A stretch of DNA of 64,000 nucleotides, taken from assembly GCF_023898315.1 (NCBI RefSeq), contig NC_064625.1, positions 103,216,269 to 103,280,268 on the forward strand, read 5' to 3'. Below, piece after piece: positions 48,898 through 58,759 of this stretch (its first letter is position 1; each line of letters opens with the position of its first letter). The stretch is from Schistocerca nitens. Its lineage: Eukaryota > Arthropoda > Insecta > Orthoptera > Acrididae. The notes under the pieces are model-generated. The model saw only the letters and a program-made list of their open reading frames with translations, was not told the DNA's origin and did no database searches. Position numbers and translations under genes: made by a program.

Positions 48898-49486
48898 CCC
48901 CTGCGGGTTCGGGGGTTAGAATAGGCCCGCGGTATTCCTGCCTGTCGTAAGAGGCGACTAAAAGGAGTCTCACACGTTTCGGCCTTATGTTTTGGTCCCC
49001 TGTTGGGTTTGACCTCCATCTTTCTAAATTCTTCCGAAGAGCGAGCCAATTGGGGAAGGGCGCCTTACATGGTGCACTGTATCCGTCGTGCAATTAGACC
49101 TTTAGCCGGCTTTCTCGTCGTTGCAATGATGTCCCGCTCGTTTTCGATCTCTTGGGCGATTACCACGCTGCACTCTGCAGTGTTTCTTTTAACTGCGACG
49201 ACGACCTTGGACAGTTTTGCACCTAAGATCCAGCACGGTAGCCAGTCCGTTGTGGTGGGGCCGCCATGTACCCTCTTGGTTGTAGCCCCCTGACAACACA
49301 GGGATCGCTCTACTGATGCCTGCGCCGTTAACTCCCCACGCATGCCAAGGAGTAGATGCCCATCTCCCTGGGGCATCGGGACTCCCGGCAATGGCCGTCC
49401 TGCCAGGTGGCTATTGCTGCGGCTGGGTGGCGCCCGTGGGGAGGGCCCTTGGTCGGAGTAGGTGGCATCAGGGCGGATGACCCGCA
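48898..49486 (+). promoter_or_regulatory. 5' UTR of the I-type LINE
   Basis: It begins with GC-rich sequence and contains CCTGTCGTAAGAGGCGAC at 48,941-48,958, whose GTCG and CGAC ends can pair around a short loop. I recall this phrase at the 5' ends of related insect LINEs. An internal promoter would be expected here, as in other I and Jockey elements, but no promoter motif can be proven from sequence alone. Confidence 0.6.
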
Positions 49487-50994
49487 ATGAAGCGTGGTAC
49501 TTCATCTCTCGCTGGTGGCCAGCCGCCAGCAGTCTCTAAGCGTTCTCGGGCTCAATTTAATGCTGAAAAGTACAATCCGAAAACGTTCCCCTCTCTGGCC
49601 ACGCCGTGGGAGGAACGTAAATCTCAGGATGGCAGTAGCAAATATTCGCCCCGATTCTTAGTTTGTACGAGAGCTGATGGGGAGTCTTTTCTCTCCACAA
49701 AGCCTCAGTTCTTCGTCGAGCATTTAGAGGACAAGTTTGGGGAGGTGGAGGGTTTGTCAAAAATGCGCTCTGGATCGGTCCTGATACAAACGGCATCCTC
49801 TGCCCAGTCACGGCGGTTACTTGCTTGTGACAAGTTGGGGGATGTTGCTGTTACGATCACACCGCATAAGAGTTTAAATATGGTCCAGGGTGTTATTTTC
49901 CATAGGGACCTCCTTTTGCAGTCTGATGACGAGCTGCGCGCCAACCTCGAACGACGAGGTGTTCATTTCGTCCGGCGCGTTCATCGGGGTCCGAGGGACA
50001 ATCAGGTTGCTACCGGTGCCTTCATCTTGGCCTTCGAGGGTGATACGTTACCGGAAAAGGTCAAGGTGATGGTCTACCGATGCGACGTCAAGCCCTATAT
50101 CCCTCCCCCGATGCGGTGCTTCAAGTGCTGGAAGTTCGGCCATATGTCTTCCCGCTGCACTTCCAGCCTCACATGTCGAGATTGCGGACGCCCATCTCAT
50201 CCCGATACTCCATGTGCCCCGCCTCCTATCTGTGTTAACTGCGGAGAACACCATTCCCCTTGCTCGCCGGACTGTCGGATCTTCCAGAAGGAAAGGAAGA
50301 TAATGGAATATAAGACCCTGGACCGCCTGACCTACACCGAGGCACGGCGGAAGTTTGAAAGGCTACATCCTGTGCCCATGCCGTCCACCTATGCTGCTGC
50401 TGCAACACCTGTTCGAACTTCTTCAGTGTCGTCCCCAACAGTTCGAACTCAGCTCTGTCAGCCATCACCGGCCCCCTCGGTTGTGGGGGGCACTTCACTC
50501 CCTGTTGCTCCTGCTCCATCTACTTCAGGAGCAACACCACCCCAACCACCGGGGACATCTGTTCCCCCTTCACAGCCGGAGAAGCGAGGGCCTTCTTCGG
50601 CTCCTCTCGCCCGGAAGGGGTCCCTTGGGGCCCTCCCCTCCCATCCCAGGCTTTGCCCAGTGCCAAAGCGGACACTCGCCAGTCTGCCAAAAAACCACCG
50701 GTCGCTGGTTGTAGGGCGTCGCGGTCGTCTTCAGTCCCTGAGACTGACCCAGTGACGCCCTCCCAGCCAGAACCACCAAAGGCACAGCGAGCAAAGCAGT
50801 CAAAGAAAAAGGCTCCCAAGAATCCTGAAATTGCGGTGGCACCTGTCCCACCGCAACCTTCTCCCTCTGCGTCCGAAGATGAGGTGGAGATTCTGGCGTC
50901 CGCTGAGGACCTCGATCTCGGCGGTCCCTCAGACGCCATGAATGGCACTAGCGCGGGTGCTCAGTCGGAGGCAGCAGGTGATCCGGCGGCGTAA
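49487..50994 (+). CDS. LINE ORF1 (CCHC nucleic-acid-binding protein), one frameshift
   Basis: ORF1 of I-type LINEs coats the element's RNA in cytoplasmic particles and assists target-primed reverse transcription. The frame opens at ATG 49,487. A basic N-terminus is followed by an RRM-like region (about residues 55-185) and three zinc knuckles: C211-X2-C214-X4-H219-X4-C224, C230-X2-C233-X4-H238-X4-C243, and C249-X2-C252-X3-H256-X6-C263. A Ser/Pro-rich tail follows. The first frame stops at 50,755, but the low-complexity, lysine-rich tail typical of such proteins continues in another frame to 50,994, just before ORF2. One single-base indel between about 50,600 and 50,700 therefore splits the gene. 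The minus-strand frames of up to 146 codons here are shadows. Identity of the protein is firm; activity of this copy is doubtful because of the frameshift, although the knuckles lie before it. Confidence 0.88.
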
Positions 50995-51029
50995 TCTGCC
51001 TTCCCAGTCCCGTCACGCCTTTCCCAGCC

Positions 51030-54000
51030 ATGGACAACACCATCCTCCAGTGGAACTGCAGCGGTTTCTTCCACCATCTAGCTGAGCTCCGCCAACTTAT
51101 CAGCCTTCACCCTTTCTTCTGCATTGCTCTCCAGGAAACTTGGTTTCCAGCAATGCGAACCCCCGCCCTCCGTGGCTATCGGGGTTACTATAAGAACCGA
51201 GCAGCTTATGAAAGGGTGTCTGGTGGCGTCTGCATATATGTCCTTCACACTCTGCACAGCGAGTCTGTCCCTCTCCAGACGCCTTTAGAGGCTGTCGCTG
51301 TACGCGTGTGGACGCCACAGCCTGTTACCGTCTGCAGCCTTTACATTCCACCGGATGGTGATGTCTCGCAGCATGTCCTGGCTGCACTAGTCGCCCAATT
51401 GCCGCCACCTTTCTTGCTATTGGGCGACTTCAACGCCCATAACCCTCTGTGGGGTGGGTCAGTGGCAACAGGTCGAGGCGCCATCGTTGAGCGTTTGTCG
51501 CAGCTCGATCTCTCGCTGTTAAATGATGGTGCCTTCACACACTTCAGTGTGGCGCATGGCACCTACTCCGCCATTGACCTTTCACTCTGTAGCCATAGCC
51601 TCTTACCGTCTGTCCAATGGAGTGTGCATGACGACCTGTGTGGTAGTGACCACTTTCCGATCTTTTTGTCACTACCACAGCGCCACTCTTCTGGGCGCCC
51701 TAGCAGATGGGCTATGAATAAGGCTGACTGGGACTTGTTCTCCTCCACTGTCGCTTTTGAGCCTCTCCCTACTGCTAACATTGATGCGGTGGTTCAATCG
51801 GTCACCACCGGCATCGTTACTGCCGCCGAATCTGCCATTCCCCGTTCTTCTGGGTCCCCTCGGCGGAAGGCTGTGCCTTGGTGGTCGCCTGCGATCGCTG
51901 AAGCGATTAAAGATCGCCGGCGGGCGCTCCAGCGTCACAAGCGACATCCCTCCATCGACCACCTTATCGCCTTCAAACGGCTGCGTGCGCGGGCACGCCT
52001 CTTTATCCGCCAAGGCAAGAAGGAGTGCTGGGAGCGGTATGTATCCACCATTGGCCTCCATGTCACTCCATCGCAGGTCTGGGCCAAGATTCGACGCGTC
52101 TACGGCCATCGGACCCCTGCCAGCGTCCCTGCGCTCTCACTGAATGGAGCAGTTTGTACTGACTCCGACGTCATTGCAAATCGCTTAGCAGAGCATTTTG
52201 CTATGAGTTCCGCCTCTGCGAATTACCCCCAGGCCTTCCGCTCCATTAAAGAGCGGATGGAACGTCGGAGCCTTTCGTTTCGCACCAACCACCTAGAATC
52301 TTACAATGCTCCATTTAGTGAGTGGGAATTTCGCAGTGCCCTAGCTGCTTGCCCTGATACCGCTCCTGGGCCGGATGGCATCCACTGTCAGATGCTGAAA
52401 CACCTTTCAGTGGACTGCCAGCGGCGCCTTCTCGATCTTTACAACCGTCTTTGGGTCGAGGGGGAGTTTCCGTCGCAATGGCGGGAAGGCGTTGTCATCC
52501 CCGTTTTGAAACCTGGAAAGAACCCTCTGGAGGTGGACAGCTACCGTCCCATTAGCCTCACCAACGTTCTTTGCAAGTTGCTTGAACGGATGGTGAGCCG
52601 GCGCTTGAATTGGGTACTGGAGTCTCGGGGCCTTCTGGCTCCGTCTCAGGGTGGGTTCCGTAAAGGCCGCTCCGCCACCGACAATCTGGTGAGCCTGGAG
52701 TCGGCCATCCGTACTGCCTTTGCCCGCCGTCAGCACCTGGTCGCTGTCTTTTTCGACATGCGGAAGGCGTACGATACGACATGGCGCCACCACATCCTTT
52801 CTACGCTTCATGGATGGGGTCTTCGGGGTCCTCTGCCGATTTTTATCCGCAATTTTCTGTCGTGTCGTACCTTCCGCGTGCAAGTCGCGGCCTCGTATAG
52901 TTCCTCCCGCGTCCAGGAGAACGGTGTGCCACAGGGTTCTGTTTTAAGTGTCTGTCTGTTTTTAATAGCCATTAACGGGCTTGCTGCGGCCGTGGGAACT
53001 TCTGTCTCCGCTTCCCTGTATGCTGACGACTTTTGCCTTTACTACAGCTCTACTGGCATTGCAGCTGTTGAACGTCAGCTACAGGGCGCAATCCGTAAGG
53101 CGCAGTCTTGGGCTGTAGCGCATGGGTTTCAGTTTTCGGCAGCCAAGACCTGCGTTATGCATTTCTGCCGGCGCCGGACAGTCCATCCTGAGCCGCAGCT
53201 TTATCTTGCCGACGAACTCCTTGCAGTGGTTGAGACCCACAGGTTTTTGGGGGTCGTTTTTGATGCTCGGTTGACTTGGCTGCCTCATATTCGGCAGCTC
53301 AAACAGGCGTGTTGGCGGCATCTCAATGCACTGCGATGTTTGAGCCACACCCGCTGGGGCGCCGTCCGCTCTACCCTGTTACGGCTCTACCAGGCGTTAA
53401 TCCAGTCCCGTCTGGATTATGGGTGCCTGGCATATGGCTCGGCATCCCCGTCTGCGTTGCGGGTGCTGGACCCAATTCTCCACAGCGGGATACGCCTTGC
53501 CACTGGTGCTTTCCGCACCAGCCCTGTGGACAGCTTACTAGTGGAGGCAGGTGTCCCTCCACTGCGGTTCCGACGCCAACGTTTGCTGGCCGCTTATGCT
53601 GCCCATGTTCTAAGCTCGCCCGGGCATCCTAACTATCGTCTCCTGTTCCCACGATCGGTCGTCCGTCTGCCAGAACGTCGGCCCCGCTCTGGTTGTACAA
53701 TAGCGGTCCGCGTCAAAGAGCTTCTCTCTGGGCTTCAGGTTTTCACTGTTCCACCTCCGTTCCGGGCTACTTTGCATACACCCCCATGGTGTGTTCGTCG
53801 CCCTTGCCTTCGGCTCGACTTGGCACAGTGCCCGAAGGACTCAGTCCCTCCAGAGGCCTTCCGCCGCCGCTTTCATTCCATCCTGGCCACGTATCAGGGC
53901 TCTGGCATTGTTTACACCGACGGCTCGATGGTTGCTGGTAGAGTCGGTTATGCGCTCACTCTAGGGGCCCATTCCGAACAACGTTCCTTGCCGGCTGGCT

Positions 54001-54710
54001 GCAGCGTTTACACTGCGGAGCTGGTCGCCATCTTTCGAGCCCTAGAGTATATCCGCTCCTGCTCAGGTGAGTCCTTCGTTATCTGTAGCGATTCCCTGAG
54101 CAGTTTACGAGCTCTCGACCAGTGTTTTCCACGTTCCCGTCTGGTGATGGCTATCCATGAGTCCCTGCATACTCTTGCCCGTAGCGGCCGCTCTGTGGTC
54201 TTTGTGTGGACCCCCGGTCATGTCTGTATCCCGGGTAACGAACATGTTGACCGCCTGGCGAAAGAGGCCACCAGTAAGCCATCTCTGGACGTAGGCCTCC
54301 CAGAGACTGATTTGCGGGCAGTCTTCCGCCGCAAAATTTTGGCGCTATGGGCCGATGAATGGCGCGAACTGACGACGCGCAATAAACTACGTGTTGTGAA
54401 GGAGACGACGGCTGTGTGGCGCTCATCCCTGCGAGCCACTCGCAGGGACTCAGTAGTTCTTTGCCGGCTCCGCATTGGCCACTCCCGGCTGACACACGGT
54501 TACTTACTGCGCCGGGAAGACCCTCCTCTATGTCGCTGTGGGGCGGCTTTGACGGTGGCCCACATTTTGATGGCCTGCCCCCTTTTAGCTGTGGTCAGGC
54601 AGACATTTAGGCTGCCTGATACGCTCCCTGCCCTTTTAACAGACGACTCCGCAATGGCTGACTTAGTTTTACGTTTTATTCGGGCAGGGGGCTTTTATCA
54701 TTTAATCTGA
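51030..54710 (+). CDS. LINE ORF2: endonuclease, reverse transcriptase, RNase H (1,226 aa)
   Basis: This protein nicks target DNA, primes cDNA synthesis there and degrades the RNA template. It starts 36 bp after ORF1 ends, at an ATG in a good context (gccATGG). The APE-like endonuclease occupies residues 1-215 with N9, E36, Y105, D133, N135, D183 and S206-D207-H208, the full set expected. The RT follows, with SYRPISL, FDMRKAYD, GVPQGS and the catalytic Y664-A-D-D667. RNase H spans about 958-1080 with D964, E997, D1021 and D1074. A C-terminal zinc motif reads C1168-X-C1170-X7-H1178-X4-C1183. No stop or frameshift is present and every catalytic residue I can locate is kept. The length fits I-superfamily ORF2. 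The other frames over 51-54.6 kb are shadows. Confidence 0.96.
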   Translation: MDNTILQWNCSGFFHHLAELRQLISLHPFFCIALQETWFPAMRTPALRGYRGYYKNRAAYERVSGGVCIYVLHTLHSESVPLQTPLEAVAVRVWTPQPVTVCSLYIPPDGDVSQHVLAALVAQLPPPFLLLGDFNAHNPLWGGSVATGRGAIVERLSQLDLSLLNDGAFTHFSVAHGTYSAIDLSLCSHSLLPSVQWSVHDDLCGSDHFPIFLSLPQRHSSGRPSRWAMNKADWDLFSSTVAFEPLPTANIDAVVQSVTTGIVTAAESAIPRSSGSPRRKAVPWWSPAIAEAIKDRRRALQRHKRHPSIDHLIAFKRLRARARLFIRQGKKECWERYVSTIGLHVTPSQVWAKIRRVYGHRTPASVPALSLNGAVCTDSDVIANRLAEHFAMSSASANYPQAFRSIKERMERRSLSFRTNHLESYNAPFSEWEFRSALAACPDTAPGPDGIHCQMLKHLSVDCQRRLLDLYNRLWVEGEFPSQWREGVVIPVLKPGKNPLEVDSYRPISLTNVLCKLLERMVSRRLNWVLESRGLLAPSQGGFRKGRSATDNLVSLESAIRTAFARRQHLVAVFFDMRKAYDTTWRHHILSTLHGWGLRGPLPIFIRNFLSCRTFRVQVAASYSSSRVQENGVPQGSVLSVCLFLIAINGLAAAVGTSVSASLYADDFCLYYSSTGIAAVERQLQGAIRKAQSWAVAHGFQFSAAKTCVMHFCRRRTVHPEPQLYLADELLAVVETHRFLGVVFDARLTWLPHIRQLKQACWRHLNALRCLSHTRWGAVRSTLLRLYQALIQSRLDYGCLAYGSASPSALRVLDPILHSGIRLATGAFRTSPVDSLLVEAGVPPLRFRRQRLLAAYAAHVLSSPGHPNYRLLFPRSVVRLPERRPRSGCTIAVRVKELLSGLQVFTVPPPFRATLHTPPWCVRRPCLRLDLAQCPKDSVPPEAFRRRFHSILATYQGSGIVYTDGSMVAGRVGYALTLGAHSEQRSLPAGCSVYTAELVAIFRALEYIRSCSGESFVICSDSLSSLRALDQCFPRSRLVMAIHESLHTLARSGRSVVFVWTPGHVCIPGNEHVDRLAKEATSKPSLDVGLPETDLRAVFRRKILALWADEWRELTTRNKLRVVKETTAVWRSSLRATRRDSVVLCRLRIGHSRLTHGYLLRREDPPLCRCGAALTVAHILMACPLLAVVRQTFRLPDTLPALLTDDSAMADLVLRFIRAGGFYHLI

Positions 54711-55018
54711 GTGTTTCTATTTTCTGTTATTGTTTTGTGTTGACTCTGGCCTTTGGCCTATGCTTTTAAACTTATTTTTTAACGTGTTTCTAAGTGGTTG
54801 GCTTTTCCTTTTTTTTGTTTCTATGGTCGGCCAACCACCGTCACACTCTGTGTGGTTTTAGTTCGTTTTGTCTTGTCTTTGTCTCAGTTTCTCTTGTTGT
54901 GTATCGTCTGTGTTCTATTCTGTTCCTCGTTTTTATTCTCTGTGGGTGTTCTTTGTCTTTGGAAAAAGGGACCGATGACCGTAGCAGTCTGGTCCCTTTG
55001 ATCCCCCAAACCAACCAA
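54711..55018 (+). other. 3' UTR of the I-type LINE with terminal hairpin
   Basis: It is T-rich, then has a perfect 9-bp stem, AAAGGGACC (54,965-54,973) with GGTCCCTTT (54,991-54,999), and a CCAAACCAACCAA tail instead of poly-A. A 3' hairpin of this kind is where the RT of several LINEs recognises its RNA. Locust SINEs that, from memory, end in a similar gggaccgatgacc hairpin may use this enzyme. Confidence 0.7.
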
Positions 55019-55034
55019 CATGTGTGGGTGCAGC

Positions 55035-55351
55035 AGATGAGCAGGAATGGCAGGCGCTGGCAGTGCTGGGGCGTCGATAAGCAGAATGCTGTCAGACAGT
55101 CTGCGGCAGCGAAGCGGGAACTGTTGAGGTTATGTCAGGGCCACATACGTTAGAATCCGGTTGACAGCGAAGTTCACTTTGGCACTGAACCTGCAGCGTG
55201 ATTTCCGGTATGGGTTCATTTTCCACTTCGAAAAACTGCGGCTGTAAAGTCGAATCACAGGGACTGAAGTTGTTGAAACATTTTTCCTAGCACAATACAA
55301 ATCACTGCTAGTAGAACTCATAATTGAACAAAAACAGATCATGGTCACCAG
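55035..55351 (-). mobile_element. Leader and start of gag of the gypsy fossil
   Basis: The sequence continues the gypsy element beyond the LINE and its target duplication up to the primer-binding-site-like CTGGTGACC at 55,343-55,351. It is broken; no further detail is supported. Confidence 0.5.
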
Positions 55352-55566
55352 TGTGGCTATTCCTGATACGCAGAGCGGAGGCGATCATTAAATAACACAC
55401 CAAAATACATGAACACAACTTTCTAAATATTCATGCATAATAGTCATACACAGTCGGTGGCACTAAACAGAATGAAAAGCAAAATGGTGGCTCACAACAG
55501 GTCTGCATGGGTCAGAGAGCCTGCTATGGCAAAGATATATCACTCGTAGAGTCGATAGTCGCCACA
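55352..55566 (-). repeat. Candidate 5' LTR of the gypsy fossil (~215 bp)
   Basis: Read on the minus strand it begins TGTGGC and ends GCCACA, the short inverted termini expected of an LTR. It is followed immediately by CTGGTGACC, which looks like a tRNA primer-binding site as placed in gypsy elements. No second copy is found in the window, so the call rests on the termini and position only. Confidence 0.55.
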
Positions 55567-55689
55567 TATTAATTTACAAATAAATTCATACCCTATCTGT
55601 TCTGTTGGTTAATGGAAGAACTTACTACAACCACAACTGTTTTCTTTCATATCAGGTCTCATACTTCATCATAGCAGATATAAGGTGGG

Positions 55690-56530
55690 AGTGTCCTTGG
55701 GCACTCAACATGCTACATCTACCACTGCCTTGTGTTGCAATTCCACTGAGATCATACAGTTTGCTAAAAGTGCATAAAGAAGGGGTTCCACTACGTCCCA
55801 TTTTGAGTAATTTGGGTGTGCCCATTTACAACATGGCCAAGTATTTAGCCTGTGTGCTTTGTCCTCATGTCAGGAAATGTGAACGTCATATTTCAATTCC
55901 ATGATTTTTATCCACTGGCTGTAGCCTGTGTGTCAGTTTTTCAGACTGGTTTGTGATTTCTGATCTAGCACCTATATTTATCTAGGTTCCTCTCTAAGAA
56001 TCCTCAGTATTAATCAGTAAAATGTTGGACATTGAAATGACAAAGCTTTGCCACCATGTGTTGACACAGACAATATTTTTTATTCCACAACAAACATTTT
56101 TAACAAACTTGCGGAATGCTTGTGGAAGGTCCATTAACATTATACTCACAAACCCATTTAGAGATTACAAAGATTCTATACTGAGCAGTGAGCTGAGTTT
56201 CTAAAATCTTATTTTGGAGGAAGGTCAGCGATACATTTATGGTCCGGCAACACAAGAGACACTCGGCTGTTTCCTGGATCATTTTAATTGCAACCATCCC
56301 AGCATCAAATTCATGACAGAGGTTGACATGGATAGAAAGGTTCTGTTTCTGGATGTATTGCTCTACAGGGAGGGCAATGGGACTAGCAGGCATTGCGTTT
56401 ATCAAAAATAAAAGAACACGGACCAGTATCTTGGTCCTAAGAGTTGCCATCCACTGTATCAACACACAAATGCACAAAGTTCACGTTTGAGAGGAATGGC
56501 AAGGCCGACAAAAAGATAGTGTGCTTCTGA
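55690..56530 (+). mobile_element. Penelope-like retroelement fragment (RT remnants)
   Basis: The plus-strand phrase LLKVHKEGVPLRPILSNLG at about 55,760-55,815 is the hallmark fingers motif of Penelope-like RTs (usually LPKIHKEGVPLRPIVS). Further on, FLDHFNCNHPSIKFMTEVDM and LFLDVLLYREG at about 56,270-56,385 correspond to the end of the RT domain. The catalytic palm between them is largely unreadable, and stops and frameshifts occur throughout. No GIY-YIG endonuclease is recognisable downstream. It is an old, dead fragment. Confidence 0.65.
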
Positions 56531-57339
56531 TTTTAAAGCTTCACTGGAGCTAGTAAAAGATTCAGGTATATCAGTGATCATCTTTCTATATGTTGGGGTA
56601 TACCCTTAAAGATACGAAGAATTTTCAGAAGTTACAGTGGAAGCAATAGGTAAAAGACCACAGAAACTGCTACCTGTACCATTTACTTAATCATCAGAAG
56701 ATGTGATTGTTACAAAAGGAAAATGAACAGTAAATGTCCCTTCATTGTCCACAAAGAATACGGATACAGCTATAATGTAAGACAAATGATGCATATGTGC
56801 AATTCACTAATAGCTAATGTAGACAACATATACTTCGTTTCTGTAAATTGTCAGTGCCTGCAGAACAAGTGAAACTACTGTGAAATCAAATTGTTTCTTC
56901 TAAAAATGTCAACGGTGAACTACCTTTTACTCTCGCATTTTAAAAATTGTGTTTGTAGCACCACAATACATTTCTCAAGGTGGTATTGTTACACAGAAAA
57001 TAATGTAATGCACCTCTACTTTTTAGCAGTACCACAGAAACTAGCAGTTTAGCCATGCTAGTGAAAGGCAGTCAGCTCGCATTAGCGTGTCAGTGTGCCA
57101 AAACATTAACTCTGTCATATAGAATTGGCTGACATAAGCAATTGTATAATATATTTAACAGAGAACTTTTTCTGTTTGTCATGTCTTACTGGTGTATAAT
57201 CTGGGTGTAGCACTATGTAGGGATATGAACTCGAATTGTCACACAGGCCATGTTGTAGGTGGAGTAGGTGTTTGACTTCAATTCATTGGTAGACTACTGG
57301 TTAAGTGCTATATTTCTACAAACGTGATTGCTTAGAAAT
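56531..57339. other. Unrecognised stretch after the Penelope fragment
   Basis: It may contain decayed Penelope C-terminal sequence, since it lies where the endonuclease would be, but nothing can be read with confidence. Confidence 0.3.
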
Positions 57340-57425
57340 AACTCATGTGATCACTTCTAGAATACTGCTCAAATGTGTGGGACCCATACCAAATAGGAGT
57401 AACATGGGGTATTGGATTCTAGCGT
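57340..57425 (+). mobile_element. LINE RT C-terminal scrap
   Basis: One frame reads LEYCSNVWDPYQIG, the conserved motif after the RT palm in many LINEs (usually LEYASVVWDP). Only about 25 codons are recognisable, followed by a T-rich run. Confidence 0.4.
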
Positions 57426-57974
57426 TAAAAGGTTTTTTTTTTTTTTGCTTTTCGTATTTAACAAAATATAACATTGATGATGATGATTTATGGCAATGTT
57501 TGCCAACAAGATAAAGAATGCGACCTTTTAACACTAGATTGCGTACTCACGGCAGTTCTCCTTGGCCGTTTTTTTGGTACGACTTGGAAAGAGAGAAAAA
57601 TTAGTGAACGATCGACGATGCGTCGGTTCTCGATTGTGTTCAGGAGACGTACAGATTGATTGCGTGAAAATAATTTCTCAAATGACCTCTTAACTCTGAT
57701 TGCTTTCACGCAATCAGACTCTTCAATGAAATTTCCTAAGGGACCTATTCGAATAATAAAAAAAATGCAAAACAGTGAAATTTTGTAAAAAAATTGTCAG
57801 ATCGGAAATTGAACACATTAATGGTCTCCCAAATACAATCGAGACACCGCGATAAAGAGCGAACCTGTAACGAAGTTCATTTAAACATAAACATTATTTG
57901 TGGTTAATTTAATGAAAAGAATAAGCATAGATTTTCTGTATAGTGAAGCATCAATATATTATCAAAGAACAAGA
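57426..57974. other. Unrecognised stretch with a 12-bp hairpin
   Basis: A T run lies at about 57,431-57,445. GATTGCGTGAAA (57,658-57,669) and TTTCACGCAATC (57,704-57,715) form a perfect 12-bp stem with a ~34-nt loop. No gene is recognised. Confidence 0.4.
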
Positions 57975-58230
57975 ACGTGTCGTTTAAATCAATACTGAAA
58001 TTAAGACGACATCCACAAAACACTGCAGGTCCATCTAAGAGAGGGTGTGCAGCAACAGATTTAATTGTATTAGTCCTCTTGTCACCGTCGTTCACGCCAA
58101 TACGAGGTTAGGTTGGGAGTTTTTTTTGGCAGGCGGGTGTCGGGGGGGGGGGGGGGGGGGGGCGCAGCCCCCCCCCCTGCAATGCATAGAGTCCTGCTAC
58201 CGCAAGTGTTAGCGCGCGGAGCCGCTGCGG

Positions 58231-58394
58231 TGACGTCAGCGGCCGCCGCGACGATTGCGCAACCGCCTGGCAGCGAGCACGGCCCTTAAAATTACTAGGG
58301 CCGTGCCGCCGAGTTTGCCATTGAGTGATAACATGGGCGCTGCCTGCCAGCGGTACGAGTTAACACAGCGCTGTAGCGCAGCCATGTTATATAA
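58231..58394 (+). promoter_or_regulatory. Promoter-like region: CRE palindrome and TATA box, left arm
   Basis: TGACGTCA at 58,231-58,238 is a consensus cAMP-response element. TATATAA at 58,388-58,394 lies 75 bases before the capsid-like ATG at 58,469. The right arm carries the mirror set (TATA box at 58,992-58,998 and two CRE palindromes at 59,148-59,155 and 59,169-59,176), so the two promoters point at each other. Confidence 0.45.
58277..58306 (+). other. CRESS-type origin-like stem-loop, left arm
   Basis: GCACGGCCCT and AGGGCCGTGC form a perfect 10-bp stem around the loop TAAAATTACT. The loop contains TAAAATTAC, seven of nine bases matching the circovirus nicking site TAGTATTAC and keeping the TTAC end at which Rep proteins cut. 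A mirror copy lies at 59,080-59,109. Confidence 0.5.
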
Positions 58395-58759
58395 GCGAGC
58401 GATAAGCGCTTGGCGCGTCATTCGCGCTGCTGCTGTCGCTCACGCAACTGCATTGGATCGCTGCCAGCATGCCGTATAGAAGGCGGTGGAGACGTCGTTC
58501 ACGCCAAACAGTATATAAAACAATTGAAGACGTAGAATTTAAAACATCAGCAGCTGTCAAGAGGACTAATACAATTAAATCTGTTGCTGCACACCCTCTC
58601 TTAGATGGACCTGCAGTGTTTTGTGGATCTCTGTCCACAAATGATTCCAGTCCAGTGACACTTGTTACGCCAGTTCCTCCACGTACAATGGCAATTGTTA
58701 ACCATCCATTTCCATGAGAGAAGGTGTCGTTTAAATCAATACTGAAATTAAGACGACAT

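Larger units (their letters stand above)
48898..55018 (+). mobile_element. Near-intact I-superfamily LINE, full length, 6.1 kb
   Basis: The element inserted into the gypsy fossil and is flanked by a perfect 16-bp target-site duplication, CATGTGTGGGTGCAGC (48,882-48,897 and 55,019-55,034). It has a ~590-bp 5' UTR, ORF1 with three CCHC-type knuckles, ORF2 with endonuclease, RT, RNase H and a C-terminal zinc motif, and a ~300-bp 3' UTR ending in a CCAAACCAACCAA tail. The RNase H domain after the RT together with CCHC ORF1 places it in the I superfamily rather than Jockey or CR1. ORF2 is uninterrupted and ORF1 has one frameshift, so the insertion is young. Confidence 0.93.
43340..55566 (-). mobile_element. 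Broken Ty3/gypsy LTR retrotransposon with two nested insertions
   Basis: A minus-strand fossil with the family order LTR, leader, gag, protease, RT-RNase H, integrase reading right to left. Without its two later insertions (46,864-47,875 and 48,898-55,018) it spans about 5 kb, normal for a gypsy element. One LTR is recognised, at the right end. The frames are interrupted in at least half a dozen places, so it is not intact. It must be older than both insertions; the LINE within it looks young, so the gypsy copy itself is of middle age at least. The left end near 43,340 is approximate. Confidence 0.8.
58099..58627 (+). repeat. Left arm of ~530-bp palindrome
   Basis: It runs from tacgaggttaggttgggag through a 21-base G run, the stem-loop and the capsid-like start to tgcagtgttttgtgga. 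Its reverse complement lies at 58,760-59,298, nearly identical, with a 132-bp spacer between the arms. Confidence 0.9.

Noticed and set aside
50520-50948. Minus-strand frames opposite LINE ORF1 and ORF2
   Set aside because: They are shadows in GC-rich coding sequence; the plus-strand frames have domains and catalytic residues.
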